Shown one piece after another: positions 52,903 to 60,781 of a stretch of 64,000 nucleotides of DNA. The position numbers and the translations under genes are program-made. The notes below the pieces were generated by a model. That model made no database searches and had not been told where the DNA came from. It worked only from the letters and a program-made list of their open reading frames with translations. How positions within the stretch are numbered: position 1 is the first letter of the stretch; the number at the start of each line of letters is the position of its first letter. This DNA is from Microbacterium sp. LWS13-1.2 (GTDB lineage Bacteria; Actinomycetota; Actinomycetes; Actinomycetales; Microbacteriaceae): the NCBI RefSeq assembly GCF_040144835.1, contig NZ_CP151632.1, positions 3,286,001 through 3,350,000 of the forward strand, given 5' to 3'.

Positions 52903-55035
52903 GTGACCGCGACGACCGATACCCGCACCGGAGCCCTCGAGGTGCTGCGCGCGCTCGTCGGGCGCGACGACGCCGATTTCCACGACGGGCAGTACGAGGC
53001 GATCGAGGCGCTCGTCGACGACCGCCGGCGTGCGCTCGTGGTGCAGCGCACCGGGTGGGGCAAGTCGGCCGTCTACTTCGTCTCGACGCTTCTCCTGCGC
53101 CGTCGAGGTACCGGACCCACGGTGCTCGTCTCCCCGCTTCTCGCGCTGATGCGCGACCAGATCGCGGCCGCCGCACGAGCCGGGGTGCGCGCGGTCAAGA
53201 TCGACTCCACGAACGCGCACGAATGGGGCGACGTGCTCGGCCGGCTCGAGCGCGACGAGGTCGACGTGCTCCTCGTTTCGCCGGAGCGCCTCAACAACCC
53301 GTCCTTCCGAGATGAGCAGCTGCCGCAGCTTGTCGCCCGCATCGGACTGCTCGTCGTCGACGAGGCGCACTGCATCAGCGACTGGGGGCACGACTTCCGG
53401 CCCGACTACCGGCGCCTGCGCGATCTGATCGCCCGGATGCCCGCCGGTGTCCCCGTGCTCGCGACCACCGCGACGGCCAACAGCCGCGTGGTGTCCGACG
53501 TCGCCGAGCAGTTGGATGCCGGCAGCGCCTCGGGCGGGGGAGCGGATGCCGCATCCGCAGGCGTGGTCACCATCCGAGGTCCGCTGGCACGGGCCTCGCT
53601 CCGGTTGGGGGTGCTGCGTCTGCCCAACTCGCCGAGCCGGCTGGCCTGGCTGATCAGCCACCTGGGCGATCTCCCCGGCTCGGGGATCATCTACACGCTG
53701 ACGGTCGCGGCGGCGAACGACACCGCCCGCCTCCTCCGTGAACGCGGCTACGACGTCCGGGCCTATACCGGGCAGACGGACACCGACGAGCGTGAGGAGT
53801 CCGAGGCGCTCCTCAAAGACAATCGCGTCAAGGCTCTCGTGGCGACCAGCGCACTCGGCATGGGCTTCGACAAGCCCGACCTCGGCTTCGTGGTGCACCT
53901 CGGTGCTCCGTCGTCGCCGGTGTCCTACTACCAGCAGGTCGGCCGCGCCGGGCGTGCCACCGAGTCCGCCGATGTGCTGCTCCTCCCCGGCACCGAGGAC
54001 CGCGAGATCTGGCAGTACTTCGCAACGGCGTCGATGCCCGACCGTGAGCGCGCCGAGCGCGTGCTGTCGGCGCTTTCAGCCGCGACCGCGCCGATGTCGA
54101 CGCCCGCGCTGGAGGCGGTGGTCGACATCCGCCGCACGCCCCTCGAGCTGCTGCTGAAGGTGCTGGATGTCGACGGTGCGGTGGCGCGCGTGCGCGGCGG
54201 ATGGACGGCGACCGGCGAGGCGTGGACCTACGACGAGGAGCGCTATCGCCGCATCGCTGCCGAGCGCGTCGCCGAGCAGGAGCACATGGTCGAGTACGAA
54301 GAGACCTCGGGCTGCCGCATGGAGTTCCTGCAGCGGTCCCTCGACGACGACACCGCCGTGCCCTGCGGCCGGTGCGACAACTGTGCGGGCACCTGGTTCC
54401 CGACCGCGATCGCCGAGGGAGCGACGGATGCCGCGGCCGCGGCTCTCGACCGCGTCGGCGTGCCGATCGAGACGCGACGGCAGTGGCCCACCGGCGCCGA
54501 TCGGCTGGGCGTGCCCGTCAAGGGCCGCATCGCCGTGGACGAGCAGGCCGGCGAGGGTCGCGCGCTCGCACGTCTCACCGACCTCGGCTGGGGCGGCGTC
54601 CTGCGCGATCTCTTCGCCGCCGCCGCCGCGGATGCGCCCGTTCCGCCCAACGTGCTCGGCGCGTGCGTGCGCGTCCTCGCCGAATGGGGCTGGGAGACGC
54701 GCCCGGTAGCGGTGGTGGCGATGCCGTCGCGCGCCAAGCCGCAGCTGGTGGACTCGCTCGCCCGCGGCATCGCCGAGGTCGGGCGCCTGCCCTTCCTCGG
54801 GTCGCTCGACCTCGTCGACGGCGGACCCACGGGTCAGCCGGGTGGGAACAGCGCGTTCCGGCTGGCGGGGGTGTGGGACCGGTTCTCGGCCGCGGGCCTC
54901 GACATCCCTGCGGGTCCCGTTCTGCTGGTCGACGACCGGGTGGACAGCGGCTGGACTCTCACCGTCGCCGCGCGCGAGCTGCGCCGCGCCGGTGCCGCTG
55001 CCGTGCTTCCGTTCGCCCTGGCACTCCGCGGCTGA
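52903..55035 (+). CDS. RecQ-family DNA helicase with phosphoribosyltransferase-like C-terminus
   Basis: The product has 710 residues. Helicase motifs are VVQRTGWGKSAVYF (Walker A-like), VVDEAHCISDWGHDFRP (DEAH), ATTATANSRVV, and the motif VI region QQVGRAGRA. The zinc-binding cysteines are in GCRMEFLQ...CGRCDNC near residue 490. The last 40 residues, GPVLLVDDRVDSGWTLTVAAREL, match the PRPP-binding loop of type I phosphoribosyltransferases, a feature of some actinobacterial RecQ proteins. The start is GTG 52903 behind GGAGG; a GTG at 52894 is also possible. Confidence 0.9.
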   Translation: MTATTDTRTGALEVLRALVGRDDADFHDGQYEAIEALVDDRRRALVVQRTGWGKSAVYFVSTLLLRRRGTGPTVLVSPLLALMRDQIAAAARAGVRAVKIDSTNAHEWGDVLGRLERDEVDVLLVSPERLNNPSFRDEQLPQLVARIGLLVVDEAHCISDWGHDFRPDYRRLRDLIARMPAGVPVLATTATANSRVVSDVAEQLDAGSASGGGADAASAGVVTIRGPLARASLRLGVLRLPNSPSRLAWLISHLGDLPGSGIIYTLTVAAANDTARLLRERGYDVRAYTGQTDTDEREESEALLKDNRVKALVATSALGMGFDKPDLGFVVHLGAPSSPVSYYQQVGRAGRATESADVLLLPGTEDREIWQYFATASMPDRERAERVLSALSAATAPMSTPALEAVVDIRRTPLELLLKVLDVDGAVARVRGGWTATGEAWTYDEERYRRIAAERVAEQEHMVEYEETSGCRMEFLQRSLDDDTAVPCGRCDNCAGTWFPTAIAEGATDAAAAALDRVGVPIETRRQWPTGADRLGVPVKGRIAVDEQAGEGRALARLTDLGWGGVLRDLFAAAAADAPVPPNVLGACVRVLAEWGWETRPVAVVAMPSRAKPQLVDSLARGIAEVGRLPFLGSLDLVDGGPTGQPGGNSAFRLAGVWDRFSAAGLDIPAGPVLLVDDRVDSGWTLTVAARELRRAGAAAVLPFALALRG

Positions 55036-55054
55036 CACCGGGCCCACTGTTCGC

Positions 55055-55087
55055 GCGCTTCGTCTCGCTGGCGTTCGCTCAGCGACC
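55055..55087 (-). repeat. Dispersed GAGCGA...GCGAGACGAA repeat, single copy
   Basis: On the minus strand the sequence reads GGTCGCTGAGCGAACG followed by CCAGCGAGACGAAGCG. It is the same dispersed element that occurs twice inside the gene at 56133. It lies in the short space between recQ and a convergent lipoprotein gene. Confidence 0.7.
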
Positions 55088-55165
55088 GGGGCGACGCCGC
55101 GGCCGCGCGCCGGTCGCGGTCGTTGAGGAGGCGCCGCAGATCGAGGAGAAACGTGGCGCCGCTGC

Positions 55166-55786
55166 TCAGCCGCTGGTCGGCGGTGTCGGTCGTGGCCGGC
55201 GCACGATGAGGTAGATCACAGCGCCGGCTACCAGCAGGATGAGCACAACGACCCATGGAACCCAGTTCATCGGTGACGCGGTGGTATCGCCCGCCTCCGC
55301 GGTAGGCGACGGAGACGACGTCTGCGAGGGCGACGGTGACGCGCTGGGCGTCGGCGTGCGTGTCGCCGTCTGCTCCGGCTCGGGCGTTGCCGTGAGCTCG
55401 GGAACCACCGTGGGCGCCGGCTCGGGCACCACCGTCGGTTCGGGTTCGGGTTCGGGTTCGGGTTCGGGCTCGGGTGTGGGTTCAGGCGTGGGTTCCGGTG
55501 CCACGGTCGGCTCAGGCGTCGGCTCGACGGTCGGCTCGAGAGTCGGCTCCGCCGTGGGCACAGGCGTCCGCGTCGGCAGGATCGGCGTCCGCGTGGGGAG
55601 GTCCGTGGGCAGGGTCGTGGGCACGCCCGTCGGAAGCGTCGTCGGCAGAGCGGTCGGGATCGGGATCCCGCCGTTGCCGCAGCCGGCCAGGAGCGTGAGC
55701 GCGGCGGCGACGGCGAGCCCCGCCAGCACTCGGGCGGCGCGGGCGCCCCGCGGCGGCGATTCGCGTGTCACACGGGGATGCGGCAT
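55166..55786 (-). CDS. Lipoprotein with Pro/Thr/Glu repeats and C-terminal membrane anchor
   Basis: The product has 206 residues. The signal peptide ends in a lipobox (LTLLAGC, cysteine near residue 36). A 110-residue low-complexity stretch of PTxxPT and PEPEPE repeats follows, coded by TCGGGT/CGGGTT-type DNA repeats. The end is a membrane helix (WVPWVVVLILLVAGAVIYLIV) plus an Arg-rich tail. Having both a lipid anchor and a C-terminal helix is unusual; it may span the wall as a stalk. The start is ATG 55786 after GGAGGAA. Confidence 0.8.
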   Translation of the reverse strand: MPHPRVTRESPPRGARAARVLAGLAVAAALTLLAGCGNGGIPIPTALPTTLPTGVPTTLPTDLPTRTPILPTRTPVPTAEPTLEPTVEPTPEPTVAPEPTPEPTPEPEPEPEPEPEPTVVPEPAPTVVPELTATPEPEQTATRTPTPSASPSPSQTSSPSPTAEAGDTTASPMNWVPWVVVLILLVAGAVIYLIVRRPRPTPPTSG

Positions 55787-56006
55787 CCGATTCCTCCACA
55801 GGGGTCTTGGCCGCATGCTAGGCCCGCGCGCCGGTGGCGGCCCGGATTCGGGTCGAGACACACCGGCCCCGCGCGAGAGGCCGCATCCACGCCGGCCCGG
55901 CATGACCCCGTGTGACGCCGCGTGTCGCCGTGTCGCGGCATCCGTTATCGGCGTCTCTGCGCCGTGGCCGCCAACGGCGTCCTCGACGCCGCCCCCGGTG
56001 AGCGCC

Positions 56007-56012
56007 TAGACT
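56007..56012 (+). promoter_or_regulatory. -10 box of the leader-CBS-metB operon
   Basis: TAGACT lies seven bases before the leader peptide's GTG, so the transcript would begin at or next to the start codon. No good -35 is visible. Confidence 0.55.
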
Positions 56013-56019
56013 GGCGCCC

Positions 56020-56055
56020 GTGTTGACCTGTCGGTGTTGTCGCCCCTGCTGCTGA
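56020..56055 (+). CDS. Cysteine-rich leader peptide (probable attenuator)
   Basis: Starting from GTG 56020, the 11-codon frame reads MLTCRCCRPCC and stops with TGA at 56053-56055: five cysteines in eleven residues. It has no ribosome site but starts seven bases after a TAGACT box, as leaderless small ORFs do. It precedes a cystathionine beta-synthase-like gene and metB, the genes for making or moving sulfur between cysteine and methionine. Cys-rich leaderless upstream ORFs that sense Cys-tRNA are known in mycobacteria. A hairpin begins inside its stop codon. Confidence 0.75.
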   Translation: MLTCRCCRPCC

Positions 56056-56112
56056 AGCGTTCGCTTCGCACAGACCTCCGCGACCCCGCCAACCTTCCGC
56101 GCTCCCGCGCGG
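56054..56112 (+). promoter_or_regulatory. Hairpins of the cysteine leader
   Basis: GAAGCG (56054-56059) pairs with CGCTTC (56062-56067), starting within the leader stop codon. CCGCGC (56097-56102) pairs with GCGCGG (56107-56112) about 20 bp before the downstream GTG. Ribosome position on the Cys codons would decide whether the first can form. The mechanism is inferred. Confidence 0.5.
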
Positions 56113-56132
56113 GCAACACTCCAGGACTCATC

Positions 56133-57290
56133 GTGCGTTACGCCCAGAGCGTGGCCGACCTCGTCGGCAACACCCCCCTCGTCCGCCTGACCCGTGTCAC
56201 CGACGGCATCGCCGCCACCGTGCTGGCCAAGGTCGAGTACTTCAGTCCCGGCGGCTCCGCCAAGGATCGCATCGCCCGCCGAATCATCGACGCCGCCGAA
56301 CGCGACGGTCTGCTCGAACCCGGCGGCACGATCATCGAACCCACGAGCGGCAACACCGGCGTGGGCCTCGCGCTCGTGGCGGTGCAGCGCGGCTATCGCA
56401 TGATCTTCGTGGTGCCTGACAAGTTCGCGGGTCCGAAGGTCGACGTGCTGCGGGCCTACGGCGCCGAGGTCGTGGTGACCGACACGAGCGTGCCGCCCGA
56501 AGACCCGCGCTCGTACTACAGCGTGTCGGATCGGCTCGTCCGCGAGATCCCCGGCGCGTTCAAGCCGAACCAGTTCGCGAATCCGAACGGGCCGCTGAGC
56601 CACTACGAGACGACGGGGCCGGAGATCTGGCGCGACACCGACGGTCGCGTGACGCATTTCGTCGCCGGCATCGGCACCGGCGGCACCATCACCGGCACGG
56701 GCCGGTACCTGCACGAGGTGTCGGGCGGCACGGTGCGGGTGATCGGCGCCGACCCCGAGGGCTCGATCTACTCGGGCGGCCCGCTCCACGGCTACCTCGT
56801 CGAGGGCGTCGGCGAGGACTTCTGGCCCGACAGCTACGACCCCGCGGTGCCCGACGAGATCCATCGCGTCTCCGATGCCGAGACGTTCGAGATGACCCGC
56901 CGTCTCGCCCGCGAGGAGGGTCTCCTGGTCGGGGGATCGAGCGGGATGGCGGTCGTCGCCGCGCTGCGCACCGCCCGCGAGCTGCCTGCCGACGACGTGG
57001 TCGTCGTGCTGCTGCCCGACCACGGCCGCGGCTACCTCAACCGCTTCTACGACGACGACTGGATGCGGGACCACGGGTTCGAGGTGAGCCGCGCCGAACC
57101 CACGCTCGTTGAGCGAGCGAGGAACGAGCGAGACGAAGCGCCTGCACGCGGCGCACACCTTGGCCCCGAGGCATCCGCGCAGGTCCCGGTCGTTGAGCGA
57201 GCGAGGAACGAGCGAGACGAAACGCCTGCACGCGGCGCACACCTTGGCCCCGAGGCATCCGGATCCACCCACGAAGGAGCACCCGCATGA
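56133..57290 (+). CDS. Cystathionine beta-synthase-like PLP enzyme lacking CBS domains
   Basis: The product has 385 residues. The PLP lysine is in SPGGSAKDR, with SGNTGVGLALVA and the phosphate loop GTGGTITGTG; this is the cysteine synthase/CBS fold. Full-length actinobacterial CBS has about 455 residues with two CBS domains at the end. Here the fold ends at GYLNRFYDDDWMRDHGF and is followed by two 28-residue copies of a dispersed DNA repeat (VERARNERDE...GPEAS). The start is GTG 56133, after AGGACTC. It overlaps metB by ATGA. Confidence 0.85.
   Translation: MRYAQSVADLVGNTPLVRLTRVTDGIAATVLAKVEYFSPGGSAKDRIARRIIDAAERDGLLEPGGTIIEPTSGNTGVGLALVAVQRGYRMIFVVPDKFAGPKVDVLRAYGAEVVVTDTSVPPEDPRSYYSVSDRLVREIPGAFKPNQFANPNGPLSHYETTGPEIWRDTDGRVTHFVAGIGTGGTITGTGRYLHEVSGGTVRVIGADPEGSIYSGGPLHGYLVEGVGEDFWPDSYDPAVPDEIHRVSDAETFEMTRRLAREEGLLVGGSSGMAVVAALRTARELPADDVVVVLLPDHGRGYLNRFYDDDWMRDHGFEVSRAEPTLVERARNERDEAPARGAHLGPEASAQVPVVERARNERDETPARGAHLGPEASGSTHEGAPA
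57107..57261 (+). repeat. In-frame tandem duplication (84-bp period) of a dispersed repeat inside the CBS-like gene
   Basis: Two 71-bp copies (57107-57177 and 57191-57261) start CGTTGAGCGAGCGAGGAACG and differ by one base; the period is 84 bp, exactly 28 codons. A related copy lies at 55055-55087 on the other strand. Confidence 0.95.
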
Positions 57291-58447
57291 CCGAGCCCAC
57301 GAACGACTCCGGTTTCGAGACCCGCGCGGTGCACGCCGGTCAGGCCTTCGACCCCACCACCGGGGCCGTGATCCCGCCGGTGCACTTCTCCACGACGTAC
57401 GCGCAGGACGGCATCGGCGGGCTCCGCGAGGGCTACGAGTACGGTCGCAGCGGCAACCCGACCCGCACCGCTCTCGAGACGCAGCTCGCCGCGCTCGAAG
57501 GCGGCGCGCATGCCCTGTCGTTCGCGTCGGGACTCGCCGCCGAGGATGCGCTGCTGCGCGCCGCCCTCAAGCCCGGCGACGAGGTGCTGCTCGGCAACGA
57601 CGTCTACGGCGGCACCTATCGGCTCATCGCGCGCGTGCTCGGCGCGTGGGGCATCGGCGTGCGCGTGGTCGACATGAGCGACCTCGGCGCGGTGCGCGCG
57701 GCCCTCGAGGAGCGCCCGGCGCGCATCGTGTGGGTCGAGACCCCCAGCAACCCCCTGCTGCGCATCACCGACATCGCCGGGCTCGTGAGGCTCGGCCATG
57801 ACGCTGGCGCCCTCGTCGTGGTCGACAACACCTTCGCGTCGCCCGCGCTGCAGCAGCCGCTGGCCTTCGGCGCCGACGTGGTGGTGCACTCGACCACGAA
57901 GTATCTCGGCGGCCACTCGGACGTCGTCGGCGGCGCGCTCGTGCTCAACGACGAGGCCCTGTACGGCGAGGCGAAGTTCCTGCAGTTCGCCGTGGGCGCC
58001 GTCTCCGGCCCCCTCGACGCGTGGCTCACCACCCGCGGCGTCAAGACGCTGGCCCTGCGCATGCGACGGCACAGCGAGAACGCGCACGCGATCGCCGAGT
58101 TCCTGTCGGGCCACGAGGCGGTCGAGCGCGTGTACTACCCCGGCCTGCCGTCGCACCCCGGGCACGAGGTCGCCGCGCGGCAGATGAGCGGGTTCGGCGG
58201 CATCGTCTCGGTCGCGCTGGCGGATGCCGCATCCGCCCGCCGCTTCGCCGAGTCGACGCGCCTGTTCCAGCTGGCCGAATCGCTCGGGGGCGTCGAGTCG
58301 CTCATGAACTACCCCGACGAGATGACGCACGCCTCGGTGCGCGGCACCGAGCTCGCCGTCCCGCCCGAGGTGGTGCGCCTGTCAGTCGGCATCGAGTCGG
58401 TCGCCGACCTCCTCGCCGACCTCGACCAGGCCCTCGCCGGCCTCTGA
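57287..58447 (+). CDS. metB: Cystathionine gamma-synthase/lyase
   Basis: The product has 386 residues and is a Cys/Met-metabolism PLP enzyme. It has YEYGRSGNPTR near the N-terminus, VDNTFASPALQQPLAFGADVVVHSTTKYLGGHSDVVGG with the PLP lysine, and the closing RLSVGIESVADLLADL. With the CBS-like partner it moves sulfur between homocysteine and cysteine; the direction (MetB or lyase) cannot be decided. It is probably under control of the Cys leader. Confidence 0.92.
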   Translation: MTEPTNDSGFETRAVHAGQAFDPTTGAVIPPVHFSTTYAQDGIGGLREGYEYGRSGNPTRTALETQLAALEGGAHALSFASGLAAEDALLRAALKPGDEVLLGNDVYGGTYRLIARVLGAWGIGVRVVDMSDLGAVRAALEERPARIVWVETPSNPLLRITDIAGLVRLGHDAGALVVVDNTFASPALQQPLAFGADVVVHSTTKYLGGHSDVVGGALVLNDEALYGEAKFLQFAVGAVSGPLDAWLTTRGVKTLALRMRRHSENAHAIAEFLSGHEAVERVYYPGLPSHPGHEVAARQMSGFGGIVSVALADAASARRFAESTRLFQLAESLGGVESLMNYPDEMTHASVRGTELAVPPEVVRLSVGIESVADLLADLDQALAGL

Positions 58448-58511
58448 CCCGGGCCCGCGCCCCGCGCCCCGCGCCCCGCGCCGCGGCCACCCGGTGTCCC
58501 CGCGTCCCTTT

Positions 58512-58572
58512 GTTGACATGCGCTGAACGTACGCGACACGCCTCACACGCCGTACGTATAGCGCAAGTCAAC
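58512..58572. repeat. Long imperfect inverted repeat (22-bp arms)
   Basis: 58512-58533 (beginning GTTGACATGCGCTG, ending CGTACG) is matched in 19 of 22 positions by the reverse complement of 58551-58572, with a 17-base loop. Outer GTCCC/GGGAC extends it loosely. It lies between metB and the next gene, both on the plus strand. It could be a terminator, a protein-binding site or a small mobile repeat. Confidence 0.8.
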
Positions 58573-58667
58573 GGGGACGGTGAGGCGCGGGGACGCGAGC
58601 ACGCGAGCGCGGCGAGCGGTGAGGCGCGGGGCGGGAAGGTGAGAGGGGCGGTCCTAGGCTCGGAGGC

Positions 58668-60707
58668 ATGACCGCGCGCCCCGGCATCCGCTCCTCCGTC
58701 CTCGCGCAGCCGCTGCGGATCGGCGCCGTCGAGGTGCCGAACCGCATCATGCAGACCGCGCACTCGAAGCAGTACTCCGACCGGGTCGAGTCCGACCGCG
58801 AGACCGCGTACTACGTGCGCCGTGCGCAGGGCAGCTGCGGGCTGTTCGTGGCCGGCAACCACTTCGTGCACCCGACCGGTTCGATCCGCGGCTTCGAGGA
58901 CGCGTACCGCCCCGAGGGCGTCGCCGCATCGAAGCGGATGACGGATGCCGTCCACGAGGCGGGCGCGAAGATCTTCGTGCAGCTCAACCACCACGGCGCG
59001 CAGGCGCAGCCCGACGGTCCAGAAGGTCCGCGGGCGGTATACGCGCCGTCGCGCGTCCTGTCGCCGTCGACCGCGCACGCGACCCGCGAGATGGATCGCG
59101 CCGACATCGCGGCGTTCATCGACGGCTGGGCGCTGTCGGCGGTGCACGCGCGCGACGGCGGATTCGACGGCGTCGAGATCCACATGGCACACGGCTACCT
59201 GCTGCATCAGTTCCTCTCGCCGCTCTACAACGCCCGTGGAGACGAGTACGGCGGCGACCTCGAAGGACGCACGCGATTTCCGCGCGAGGTGCTGCGCGCC
59301 GTGCGGGAGTGGGTGGGCGACGACTTCACCGTCGGCATCCGCATCGTCGCGAACGAGTTCCACCCCGACGGGATCGACGGCGCCGGCATGCGCGAGGTCG
59401 TCGCACGCCTGCGTGCAGAGGCCCGCATCGACTTCCTCGACCTCGCGGCCGGCGGCTACCACAACGTGCACTACGTGTTCCCGTCCTCGCCTATGCCGTA
59501 CGCCTGGCTGCGCGACGACGTCGCCGCGGTGAAGGCCGCGAACCCCGACGTCCCCGTGTTCGGCGTCGGCGCCGCCCGCTCGGTCGAGGACGCGGAGGAG
59601 GTCGTCGCCTCCGGCATCGCCGACATGGTCGCGCTCACCCGCGCCCAGATCGCCGACCCCGACCTCGGCCGCAAGCTGATCGGAGTCGAGCCCGTCGACA
59701 GGGGCGAGTCCGGCATCCGTCACTGCATCCGCCTGAATCAGGGATGCCTCGGCCGCGGCAGCCGCGGACTCGCGATGTCGTGCACGGTCAACCCGCTCGC
59801 CGGGCGCGAGCTCGAGCGGGGCGAGCGGCCGGGCGCGTCGTCGCCGCAGCGGTGGATCGTCGTGGGCGGCGGCCCGGCCGGGATGCGCGCCGCCGTCGAG
59901 CTCGCCACCGACGGGCATGCGGTCACCCTCGTCGAGCGCGCGGACGGACTCGGCGGCCAGCTGCGCCTCGCCCGCCGGGTGCCGGGGCGCGAGAGCGTCG
60001 GGCTGCTCGTCGACGACCTCGAGCGCGACCTCGCGGCCCTCGGCGTGACGGTGCGGCTCGGGGTCGACGCGGACGCCGGCCTGCTGCGGGCCGAAGGTGC
60101 GGACGGCATCGTTGTCGCGACCGGCGCCATCGCCCCGGTGACCACCTCGCTCGCCCTTGGCGGCGCGTACGCCGGAGGTTTCCCCGCCGAGGGCACCACC
60201 GACGCCTTCACTGCGGTCGCACCCGCGGCCGAAGTGCCGCTCGGCCGGCGGATCGCGGTGGTGGATGCCGACGGCACGGCGTACGCCGCCGGGATCGTGC
60301 TCACTCTGCTCGAGCGCGTCGACGAGCTCGAGCTCGTGACGCCGTTCGAGACCGTTTTCCCGCACATCGGGGCCGGATACGACCGGCCGCTGCTGCTCGA
60401 GCGCCTCGGTGCGCACGGCGGGTTCCAGCGCCGCCCGGCACACCTCGTGGAGCGGATCGAGCCGGGCGCCGTGACGGTGCGCGACACGCTGACCGGCGCC
60501 GTGGAGATGATCCCGGGCGTCGACGCGGTGGTGGCCGTCGAGCCGCGTGCGTCGGTCGGCATCCCTGGCCTGGTCACGGACACGCCGGCCGCGCCGCGGG
60601 TCGTGACAATCGGCGATGCATTCGCACCTCGCACGATCGATGCGGCGCTCTTCGAGGCCGTCGAGCTCGCGTACGACGTCGCGGGGCTGGCGACGCTGCG
60701 CGGCTGA
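58668..60707 (+). CDS. Old yellow enzyme family FMN/Fe-S/FAD oxidoreductase (2,4-dienoyl-CoA reductase type)
   Basis: The product has 679 residues. Residues about 10-370 are the FMN-binding TIM barrel (RIMQTAHSKQYSD, QLNHHGAQAQ, EIHMAHGYLLHQFLSPLYNARGDEYGGDLEGRTRFP). From about 400, RWIVVGGGPAGMRAAVELA begins the FAD/NAD half. In the Fe-S loop (RHCIRLNQGCLGRGSRGLAMSCTVNP) only three cysteines are present; the second of the usual CxxC is leucine. A TAGGCT box seven bases before the ATG suggests a leaderless start, although GGAGG is also there. Confidence 0.88.
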   Translation: MTARPGIRSSVLAQPLRIGAVEVPNRIMQTAHSKQYSDRVESDRETAYYVRRAQGSCGLFVAGNHFVHPTGSIRGFEDAYRPEGVAASKRMTDAVHEAGAKIFVQLNHHGAQAQPDGPEGPRAVYAPSRVLSPSTAHATREMDRADIAAFIDGWALSAVHARDGGFDGVEIHMAHGYLLHQFLSPLYNARGDEYGGDLEGRTRFPREVLRAVREWVGDDFTVGIRIVANEFHPDGIDGAGMREVVARLRAEARIDFLDLAAGGYHNVHYVFPSSPMPYAWLRDDVAAVKAANPDVPVFGVGAARSVEDAEEVVASGIADMVALTRAQIADPDLGRKLIGVEPVDRGESGIRHCIRLNQGCLGRGSRGLAMSCTVNPLAGRELERGERPGASSPQRWIVVGGGPAGMRAAVELATDGHAVTLVERADGLGGQLRLARRVPGRESVGLLVDDLERDLAALGVTVRLGVDADAGLLRAEGADGIVVATGAIAPVTTSLALGGAYAGGFPAEGTTDAFTAVAPAAEVPLGRRIAVVDADGTAYAAGIVLTLLERVDELELVTPFETVFPHIGAGYDRPLLLERLGAHGGFQRRPAHLVERIEPGAVTVRDTLTGAVEMIPGVDAVVAVEPRASVGIPGLVTDTPAAPRVVTIGDAFAPRTIDAALFEAVELAYDVAGLATLRG

Positions 60708-60781
60708 CGCGGCGGTCCGACCGGGCCCAGCGAGCAGGCAGCCGACCGACCTGGTGCGGGGCCGGTGGCTACGCTGGGCGC

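Noticed and set aside
56034-56132. N-terminal extension of the CBS-like protein from 56034
   Set aside because: The extension overlaps the Cys leader and its hairpins and has no similarity to the family; GTG 56133 matches the fold's start.
56013-56132. SAM riboswitch before the sulfur genes
   Set aside because: None of the conserved SAM-I, SAM-II or SAM-IV sequence blocks is visible; the Cys-codon leader explains the region better.
59309-60781. Long frame upstream of and joined to the SLC13-type transporter
   Set aside because: It is an out-of-frame reading of the old yellow enzyme; the transporter starts at GTG 60782 after its own -10 box.
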